Origin: an uncultured Collinsella sp.
GTDB lineage: Bacteria > Actinomycetota > Coriobacteriia > Coriobacteriales > Coriobacteriaceae
Direction of reading: 5' to 3'
DNA length: 7,919 nt
NCBI GenBank assembly: GCA_900544205.1
Contig: UQUG01000078.1
Coordinates: 1-7,919 of the forward strand
The stretch's first letter is position 1. Every line of letters starts with the position of its first letter. Shown one piece after another: positions 1 through 4,813 of this stretch. The notes below the pieces were generated by a model, which saw nothing but the letters and a program-made list of their open reading frames with translations, searched no databases and was not told the DNA's origin. A program made the position numbers and the translations under genes.

Positions 1-55
1 AACCCTGGACCTTGGGATTAAGAGTCCCCTGCTCTACCAACTGAGCTAACGACCC
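1..55 (-). tRNA. tRNA-Lys (anticodon CTT), partial, cut by left edge
   Basis: Read on the minus strand from 55, the sequence gives a 7-nt acceptor 5' arm (GGGTCGT), a D arm with the AGTTGGTAGAGC signature, an anticodon stem, the 7-nt loop CTCTTAA with anticodon CTT at 22-20, and the start of the T arm. The last 20 or so bases (rest of T arm, acceptor 3' side, CCA) lie outside the window. The outermost anticodon-stem pair appears to be a G-A mismatch; the other four pair. It decodes AAG lysine codons. It lies 22 nt downstream of tRNA-His on the same strand, so the two are probably co-transcribed from the promoter at 182-210. Confidence 0.94.
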
Positions 56-77
56 GATATCAACACGAAGCAAGAAC

Positions 78-155
78 TGGGGTGGGTAAAGGGACTCGAA
101 CCCTCGACCTACGGGACCACAACCCGTCGCTCTAGCCAACTGAGCTACACCCACC
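78..155 (-). tRNA. tRNA-His (anticodon GTG), complete with encoded CCA
   Basis: On the minus strand a full cloverleaf can be drawn. The acceptor GTGGGTG (154-148) pairs with TACCCAC (88-82). The D arm carries AGTTGGCTAGAGC. The anticodon stem ACGGG/CCCGT encloses the loop TTGTGGT with GTG at 120-118. The T arm GAGGG-TTCGAGT-CCCTT follows. The extra G at position -1 (155) facing discriminator C73 (81) is the identity mark of bacterial tRNA-His. The CCA tail is encoded (80-78). It is the first gene of a leftward tRNA pair with tRNA-Lys. Confidence 0.98.
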
Positions 156-181
156 GTGTCCTGTGCGCTTCGCGCTCGACT

Positions 182-210
182 ATTATTGCAAGGAACGCCA
201 CGCGATGCAA
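182..210 (-). promoter_or_regulatory. Predicted sigma70 promoter for the tRNA-His/tRNA-Lys unit
   Basis: On the minus strand a -35-like TTGCAT (210-205) and a -10-like AATAAT (187-182) are separated by 17 bp. The -10 is one base from consensus; the -35 matches only in TTG. Transcription would start near 175, about 20 nt before tRNA-His, a typical distance for a stable RNA gene. A short GCGC-GAA-GCGC inverted repeat (175-165) lies in the leader. Confidence 0.55.
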
Positions 211-217
211 GCCCCAA

Positions 218-236
218 TTTTCAAGAATTTTGAAAA
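218..236. repeat. Inverted repeat TTTTCAA-N5-TTGAAAA between tRNA-His and the aminotransferase gene
   Basis: Two 7-bp arms (218-224 and 230-236) are perfect inverted copies with 5 bp between them. The site sits just upstream of the leftward tRNA promoter and about 85 bp before the rightward aminotransferase start, so it could be a binding site for a dimeric regulator. AT-rich arms of this size can also occur by chance. I found no convincing rightward promoter in 211-320. Confidence 0.3.
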
Positions 237-320
237 GAGTTTTTCGAGGCTATTTCGAGCAAATCCCACCGGTTTCATAGGAGTAAACTTGCCACACTGC
301 AAATGCTCGAAAGGACCGGC

Positions 321-1502
321 ATGAAAGAACTCTCTAACCGCACGGCAACGTTTACCGATTCCGTCATCCGTCGCATGACGCGCATCTCCAATAAGTACGG
401 TGCCGTTAACCTCTCGCAGGGCTTCCCCGACTTCGATCCCCCGGCACAGCTGCTCGAGAGCCTCAGCACCATCGCGACCGACCCCAAGCCGCTCTATCAC
501 CAGTACTCCATCACCTGGGGCTCTCAGGCCATGCGCGAGGCGCTCGCCGCCAAGCAGGAGCACTTTATGGGCATGCCGATCAACCCCAACGAGAACATCG
601 TGGTCACGTGCGGCTCCACCGAGGCCATGATGGCCGCCATGATGACGGTCACGAACCCCGGCGACAAGGTCGTCATCTTCTCGCCCTTCTATGAGAACTA
701 CGGCGCCGACACGATCCTCTCGGGAGCCGAGCCCGTCTATGTGCCGCTGAACCCGCCCACCTTCGACTTCGATCGCGAGGTCCTCGAGGCGGCCTTCCGC
801 GACAACGACCCCAAGGCCATTGTCCTGTGCAACCCGTCCAACCCCTGCGGCAAGGTCTTTACGCGCGAGGAGCTCACCTTTATCGCCGATCTGTGCAAAA
901 AGTACGATGCTTACTGCATCACCGACGAAGTCTACGAGCACATCGTCTATGCGCCCCACGAGCATGTCTATATAGCAACGCTGCCCGGCATTTTCGAGCG
1001 CACCATCAGCTGCAGCTCGCTGTCCAAGACCTACTCCATTACCGGCTGGCGACTGGGCTATACCATCGCCCCTGCCGAGATTACTGATCGTATCAAAAAG
1101 GTCCACGACTTCCTGACCGTGGGCGCCGCCGCTCCCCTGCAGGAGGCCGTCGTTACCGCCCTCAACTTCGACGACAGCTATTACCAGGAGGTCCTCGACC
1201 TCTACACCGCCAAGCGCGACCTGTTCTGCCAGGGTCTCGATAGCATCGGTCTTGCTCACAACGTGCCACAGGGCGCTTACTACGTGATGATGGACATCTC
1301 GGAGTTTGGCTACGACAGCGACCTGGACTTCTGCGAGGACCTGGCCTCAAAGGTGGGCGTGGGCGCCGTTCCGGGCTCGAGCTTCTTCCGCGAGCCCGTC
1401 AATCACCTGATCCGCTTCCACTTTGCCAAACGCGACGAAACGCTCAACGCCGCACTGGAGAACCTCAAGTCCCTGCGTGATAAAATCAAGCCGCGCGAGT
1501 AA
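321..1502 (+). CDS. Class I/II pyridoxal-phosphate-dependent aminotransferase
   Basis: Fold-type I aminotransferase of the aspartate/aromatic/kynurenine-methionine aminotransferase superfamily, expected to move an amino group between an amino acid and a 2-oxo acid in the cytoplasm. Seen in the 393-residue protein: the N-terminal substrate-loop motif NLSQGFPDF (about 30-38), NPSNPCGK (171-178), TDEVYEH with the PLP-contacting Asp202 and Tyr205, SLSKTYSITGWR with Schiff-base Lys236 and Arg244, and a C-terminal IRFHFA with the carboxylate-binding Arg365. Length is normal for the family. I chose ATG 321 because AAGGA (311-315) lies 5 nt upstream. An in-frame ATG at 303 would add 6 residues, but its nearest Shine-Dalgarno-like AGGAG (280-284) is 18 nt away. 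Substrate cannot be fixed from sequence. The gene is monocistronic, ending in the terminator at 1531-1570. Confidence 0.93.
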   Translation: MKELSNRTATFTDSVIRRMTRISNKYGAVNLSQGFPDFDPPAQLLESLSTIATDPKPLYHQYSITWGSQAMREALAAKQEHFMGMPINPNENIVVTCGSTEAMMAAMMTVTNPGDKVVIFSPFYENYGADTILSGAEPVYVPLNPPTFDFDREVLEAAFRDNDPKAIVLCNPSNPCGKVFTREELTFIADLCKKYDAYCITDEVYEHIVYAPHEHVYIATLPGIFERTISCSSLSKTYSITGWRLGYTIAPAEITDRIKKVHDFLTVGAAAPLQEAVVTALNFDDSYYQEVLDLYTAKRDLFCQGLDSIGLAHNVPQGAYYVMMDISEFGYDSDLDFCEDLASKVGVGAVPGSSFFREPVNHLIRFHFAKRDETLNAALENLKSLRDKIKPRE

Positions 1503-1530
1503 GGACAGCCCAGCAACTAAAGGCACCAGA

Positions 1531-1570
1531 GAAACCTCGCACCGCTCGTTGGGCTGCGAGGTTTCTTTTT
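1531..1570 (+). terminator. Intrinsic terminator after the aminotransferase gene
   Basis: A perfect 11-bp stem (1531-1541 with 1555-1565, left arm GAAACCTCGCA), a 13-nt loop and a T tract (1566-1570) lie 28 nt after the aminotransferase stop codon. The A-run of the left arm would also give a T-rich tract on the minus strand, but no minus-strand gene ends here. Confidence 0.9.
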
Positions 1571-1572
1571 GT

Positions 1573-1605
1573 AGCGCTTTCTTAATTATTTTAGAGCGCT
1601 ATACT
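1573..1605 (+). promoter_or_regulatory. Predicted promoter and paired AGCGCT operator-like sites for the ROK kinase
   Basis: A -10-like TATACT (1600-1605) precedes the kinase gene by about 40 nt; the matching -35 region (around 1578-1583, TTTCTT) is poor. Two identical self-complementary hexamers AGCGCT lie at 1573-1578 and 1595-1600, 22 bp apart (two helical turns); with one flanking base each they form TAGCGCT and AGCGCTA. One copy lies at the -35 end and the other abuts the -10. AGCGCT cores are common in LacI/GalR-family operators, so a sugar-responsive repressor is plausible. No regulator gene is present in the window. Confidence 0.45.
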
Positions 1606-1643
1606 TTAGACAACGAACAACTCGTGTCGGAGAGAGGAACATA

Positions 1644-2534
1644 ATGGCAGAGCAGCAGCTTATCGGAGCGCTTGAGGCCGGCGGCACCAAGATGGTGTGC
1701 GCCACGGGCTATGCGGACGGTACGGTCTTGGAGCGCGAGCAGATCGCGACCACGACCCCGCAGGAAACCGTCGAGGCCGTCAACGCATGGTTTGTCGACA
1801 AGGACATTGCAGCACTCGGTATCGGCGCTTTTGGCCCCACCGCGGTCAACCCAGCCTCGCCCCAGTACGGCAAGATCCTGGAGACGCCCAAGACCGCATG
1901 GCGCTACTTTGACCTGCTGGGCACCATCAAAAACGAGCTCAACATCCCCTGCGGCTACGATACCGACGTCAACGTCGCCTGCCTGGGCGAGGTCACTTTT
2001 GGTTGCGCCAAGGGCCTCACCGATGTGGTCTACCTGACCATCGGTACCGGCGTGGGCGCCGGCGTGCTTTCGGGCGGCCAGCTCGTGCATGGCATGATGC
2101 ATCCCGAGGCCGGCCACATCCTGGTCACGCGCGACCCGCGCGATACCATCGGCGAGCACAGCGGCTGCCCCTTCCACGACAACTGCCTGGAGGGCCTCAT
2201 CGCCGGCCCAGGCGTCAAAAAGCGCTGGGACGGTAAGTCCGCCGGCGATATGGCCGACGATGCCGAGGCGATGGACCTGCTCGCCGGTTATCTGGCGCAG
2301 GCGCTCATGACCTACATCCTGTGCTATGCCCCGCAGAAGATCGTTATCGGCGGCGGCGTTGCCGACCACACCCCCATCGTGCCGCTCGCCCGCAAAAAGT
2401 GCGCCGAGATGCTCAACGGCTATATCGTCACGCCCGAAATGGCCGACATCGATAGCTATATCGTCAACAACAGCCTCGAGGGCAAGCAGGGCATCATGGG
2501 CTGCCTGGCCCTGGGTGCGAAAGCGCTCCAGTAA
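1644..2534 (+). CDS. ROK-family sugar kinase, probable fructokinase
   Basis: ATP-dependent hexose kinase of the ROK family (hexokinase/actin fold), closest in motifs to the Bacillus GmuE/YdhR type of fructokinase, so most likely fructose to fructose 6-phosphate. In the 296-residue protein: the phosphate-binding loop GALEAGGTK (8-16), catalytic-base candidate Asp108 in YDTDVN (105-110), the ATP-binding loop TIGTGVGAG (132-140), the ROK sugar-binding EAGH (155-158), and the zinc-site pattern His158, Cys175, His178, Cys181 within CPFHDNC and its flanks. Length is normal. The start is supported by GAGAGGA (1632-1638) 5 nt before ATG. It has its own promoter region and is separated from the aminotransferase by a terminator, so it is probably expressed alone. 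Glucose, mannose or N-acetylmannosamine kinase activity cannot be excluded, but the zinc motif and the IEAGGTK-type loop favour fructose. Confidence 0.92.
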   Translation: MAEQQLIGALEAGGTKMVCATGYADGTVLEREQIATTTPQETVEAVNAWFVDKDIAALGIGAFGPTAVNPASPQYGKILETPKTAWRYFDLLGTIKNELNIPCGYDTDVNVACLGEVTFGCAKGLTDVVYLTIGTGVGAGVLSGGQLVHGMMHPEAGHILVTRDPRDTIGEHSGCPFHDNCLEGLIAGPGVKKRWDGKSAGDMADDAEAMDLLAGYLAQALMTYILCYAPQKIVIGGGVADHTPIVPLARKKCAEMLNGYIVTPEMADIDSYIVNNSLEGKQGIMGCLALGAKALQ

Positions 2535-2616
2535 GTCCAACGGAGGACGCGGTGGCGTGGCGCGAACCGAATCGCAAGATAGAGCCGTCACACCCCGCAG
2601 AAGCCCCAAAACGAAC

Positions 2617-2656
2617 AAGGCCGCCTAGGACCAAACAATACGTCCTAGGCGGCCTT
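2617..2656. terminator. Strong hairpin between convergent genes, probable bidirectional terminator
   Basis: A perfect 15-bp stem (2617-2631 with 2642-2656, left arm AAGGCCGCCTAGGAC) encloses a 10-nt loop. On the minus strand the stem is followed by a T-rich stretch (2616-2607), which suits termination of the VanZ-like gene. On the plus strand only a short T run follows (2655-2657), so termination of the kinase transcript may be less efficient. The stop codon of the VanZ-like gene (2647-2645) and its last codons lie inside the stem. Confidence 0.85.
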
Positions 2657-3094
2657 TCTGGCGCGCATCAGCGACCGTAAGAGATATCGGAGCACAACGC
2701 CCGTTGCCGCTCCACAGCAGTCGATCATCACATCGGTGATCATGCCGGCGCGCCCCGGCACAAAGAGCTGAATCGTCTCGTCGATCGAGGGAATCAGCAG
2801 CAGGAACACCGCCGTGGGCAGCAGCACGTCAAAGGTGCGCCGGCCCTCAAAATCAAAGGCGTGCGTTGCCAGGATGCCGAGCACCATATACTCGGTAAAA
2901 TGCGCGCACTTGCGAACAACAAAGTTGGTCACCCATTCATATGGAAGTCCCACGCCGTGCAGGAAACCGCGGATAGCTTCCATGACCGTTAGGCTCAGCG
3001 AGCCCGACCCCGAGCCGGGAACCAGCGAATTGCCCCAGATCAAGAGCGCCATCAGGCAGGTTACAACCGCCCATTTTCGATCGATCTTAACCAT
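2645..3094 (-). CDS. VanZ-like family membrane protein
   Basis: Small integral membrane protein of 149 residues, normal for stand-alone VanZ domains. Four hydrophobic segments are visible at about 8-24, 63-80, 88-103 and 117-137. The family signature is present: RKCAHFTEY (61-69) after the first extracellular stretch, and DETIQLFVPGR followed by a D-x(3)-D-x(3)-G pattern (105-128). VanZ of Tn1546 gives low-level teicoplanin resistance by an unknown mechanism, but most chromosomal VanZ-like proteins have no known role, so resistance should not be assumed. The ATG starts 7 nt after the upstream gene's stop; a GGAGG (3111-3107) inside the end of that gene is 12 nt away, a loose spacing that suggests translational coupling. 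It is the second gene of a two-gene unit. Confidence 0.88.
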   Translation of the reverse strand: MVKIDRKWAVVTCLMALLIWGNSLVPGSGSGSLSLTVMEAIRGFLHGVGLPYEWVTNFVVRKCAHFTEYMVLGILATHAFDFEGRRTFDVLLPTAVFLLLIPSIDETIQLFVPGRAGMITDVMIDCCGAATGVVLRYLLRSLMRARKAA

Positions 3095-3101
3095 GCAGAA
3101 G

Positions 3102-4502
3102 TTATGCCTCCGCGCGGAGCGGCGCGAAGCTGGCGGTACCGCCCTCGATAACGCTCAGATAGGCACGGCCCGTACGCTTGGCGGTTGAGGACTGCAGGCG
3201 CTCGATCTCTTCCTCGAGGATCTGATTGACGCGCTCGTGACGACGGTTTTCCATAATGCCGGCGGCAATAGCCTCGGCCCGCTCGATGCTCTCGCGCGAG
3301 ATGCGGGCAGTATCCTCGGGGAACACAGCACTGTGACGGCCGACATAGGCGGGGGCAGCAGGCTGAGGGGCAGCGACGGGAGCGGGGGCTGCAACAGGAG
3401 CAGGCTCGTCAATCTCATCCAGAATCGCGGTGGCGGCGGCCCACATGCCCTCGTGGCCCGAGTAATCGGCCATGGGAACATCAACCTCGAGCGAGGCGTC
3501 CGGAAGGTCGCCGGTGTCGATGCGATCTTGGGCATCAATCGATGCGGTGATGGCTGCAGGCTCATCGAGGTCATCGAGATCGATGTCCGCGGCACCGGAG
3601 ATGATAGGCATGCTGGCGAGGTTTGCATTGTACGGCACAGCCTCAGCCGCCTGCTGCTGGGCAGGAGCGCCCCACAATGAGCTTTCGGCGGCACGGCGGG
3701 CGGCAACGGCCTCCTCGTCCGCAGTCATGGCTTCATCAACGTACGAATTGTCGGCAGAAGCGTTCGCGTCCGCCGAGGTAGCGTTGTAGGCGTTATTGGC
3801 TGCCGCGTTGGCGACGAGTGCCACGAAAGCCGCCGTGCTGCCCGCAGGGGCGGCCTGGGAGCCAGACACGGCGCGTGCCGCGGCGGCGATGTCGTCGCGA
3901 TTGAAGGAGCCGGTCTGCCCGCCGTTGGTGAGCTCGTCGATGGCGACTTGATAGACGTCGCGCGAGTGTGCAGGGTCGCAGCTCACCGGCGAATCGTCGT
4001 CGAGCATGCTATCGATCATGGACCAGGCCTCGGCCTCGTCCATGGCGTCTGCGGCACGAGCGATGGTGGGAACGCCATCATCGGCATGACGACGCTGGAA
4101 GGCACCGGTCAACCCGGAAAGGAAAGCAGAGGAAGACTGCTCGGATTGGGCTTGCGCGGCAGGCGCCGCAGTATAAGACGCCGCATCCTGCTGCTGCGCG
4201 GGAATCGAGGCCGTCTTGAACTCGCTGCGATGCTGGTTGACGTTAGCGGCCCCGCCGATGGCATCGGGCTCGAACAGGCGCTCTTCGCGCTGAGCGCGGT
4301 ACTCGGAAATGCCCAGCGAGGCGGCGTAGATGCCCACACCCGCCACCGCGCCCACGGCGAAGGGGACCGCGCCCGCCACAACCGTCTCGTTTGCCGACGA
4401 AAACGGCAGCGTCGCGGCATACATCACCACGGGGGCGGCAAGGCCGATCCCGCAGGAAAGTCCGGCAAGGACTGCTCGTTGTGTTGCATCAGAAGAAGCC
4501 AT
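3102..4502 (-). CDS. Membrane-anchored Ala/Asp-rich protein of unknown function
   Basis: I do not recognise a named family. From ATG 4502 the protein has 466 residues; GGGGAG (4513-4508) lies 5 nt upstream, so this start is better than an upstream TTG at 4529. Two hydrophobic helices (about 11-32 and 41-63) are joined by a short polar loop (33-40). Arg-rich YRAQREER (68-75) follows helix 2, so by the positive-inside rule both termini should be cytoplasmic. Residues about 80-400 are low in complexity, rich in Ala, Gln, Asp and Ser, with acidic patches (164-170, 307-314) and an Ala/Pro linker (367-385). The C-terminal part differs: a charged, helical, coiled-coil-like segment (403-438) and a conserved-looking tail GRAYLSVIEGG (445-455). 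This layout resembles a membrane-tethered scaffold or adaptor, but that is inference. It is promoter-proximal to, and probably co-transcribed with, the VanZ-like gene. Confidence 0.82.
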   Translation of the reverse strand: MASSDATQRAVLAGLSCGIGLAAPVVMYAATLPFSSANETVVAGAVPFAVGAVAGVGIYAASLGISEYRAQREERLFEPDAIGGAANVNQHRSEFKTASIPAQQQDAASYTAAPAAQAQSEQSSSAFLSGLTGAFQRRHADDGVPTIARAADAMDEAEAWSMIDSMLDDDSPVSCDPAHSRDVYQVAIDELTNGGQTGSFNRDDIAAAARAVSGSQAAPAGSTAAFVALVANAAANNAYNATSADANASADNSYVDEAMTADEEAVAARRAAESSLWGAPAQQQAAEAVPYNANLASMPIISGAADIDLDDLDEPAAITASIDAQDRIDTGDLPDASLEVDVPMADYSGHEGMWAAATAILDEIDEPAPVAAPAPVAAPQPAAPAYVGRHSAVFPEDTARISRESIERAEAIAAGIMENRRHERVNQILEEEIERLQSSTAKRTGRAYLSVIEGGTASFAPLRAEA

Positions 4503-4568
4503 GAGCTCTCCCCATCTTCCAGCACCCAAATCGCATCATTCAGTTGGCTGCGCGAGAGAAGATGAAGC

Positions 4569-4582
4569 GGGGCCTGGGCCCC
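4569..4582. repeat. Short GC-rich palindrome in the leader of the unknown membrane protein
   Basis: GGGGCC-TG-GGCCCC is a perfect inverted repeat with 6-bp arms. It lies in the predicted leader of the minus-strand unit, between the promoter at 4640-4668 and the start at 4502. No T tract follows it on the minus strand, so it is not an intrinsic terminator. It may be a small leader hairpin or chance. Confidence 0.35.
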
Positions 4583-4639
4583 AAAGCAACGGTATATGGT
4601 TCGTTTCATCTGCGTTTTCCGTCGCGAAGCTTAAAAGCT

Positions 4640-4668
4640 ATTATGCGAAACCGTTCCTTCGATTGCAA
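4640..4668 (-). promoter_or_regulatory. Predicted sigma70 promoter for the unknown membrane protein/VanZ unit
   Basis: On the minus strand, TTGCAA (4668-4663) and CATAAT (4645-4640) are separated by 17 bp. The -10 matches five of six consensus bases and the -35 four of six (TTG and the final A). Transcription would begin near 4634, giving a leader of about 130 nt. An AGCTT-AA-AAGCT inverted repeat (4628-4639) lies at the predicted start point and could be an operator. Confidence 0.6.
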
Positions 4669-4745
4669 GCGACGTTGTCGGATTGAAACGGGAAACCCGC
4701 TGCTCTCCGGTCTTATGGTCGATAATTGGCGCCGAGTGGCGATAT

Positions 4746-4776
4746 AAAAAGGGCCGAGGCGCAAGCCCCGACCCTT
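4746..4776 (-). terminator. Intrinsic terminator of rho
   Basis: On the minus strand a 12-bp stem (4776-4765 with 4760-4749, two G-T pairs) closes a 4-nt loop TTGC and is followed by five T residues (4750-4746). It begins 37 nt after the rho stop codon and separates rho from the next minus-strand unit. Confidence 0.92.
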
Positions 4777-4813
4777 CATCGCGTTGGCAATAACGCCGTG
4801 TGCGGTTGGCGAC

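Noticed and set aside
183..1259. A 358-codon minus-strand frame opposite the aminotransferase
   Set aside because: It lies opposite a gene with complete PLP-aminotransferase motifs; its Gly/Val/Asp-rich translation is typical of an antisense shadow.
1599..2618. A 339-codon minus-strand frame opposite the ROK kinase
   Set aside because: The opposite strand carries all ROK motifs; this frame has no recognisable domain.
2552..2683. A 43-codon plus-strand frame with GGAGG five nt before GTG, just after the kinase
   Set aside because: It reads straight through the terminator hairpin and into the VanZ-like gene on the other strand, and its Pro/Arg-rich peptide has no recognisable feature. Probably chance, although the ribosome site is good.
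2645..3094. Reading the VanZ-like gene as a glycopeptide resistance determinant
   Set aside because: No vanA/B-type ligase, dehydrogenase or two-component genes are nearby, and most VanZ-like proteins are not linked to resistance.
4424..4609. A minus-strand 61-codon frame overlapping the start of the unknown membrane protein, a possible leader peptide
   Set aside because: There is no good ribosome site before its ATG and no leader-peptide pattern; the overlap is out of frame and probably fortuitous.
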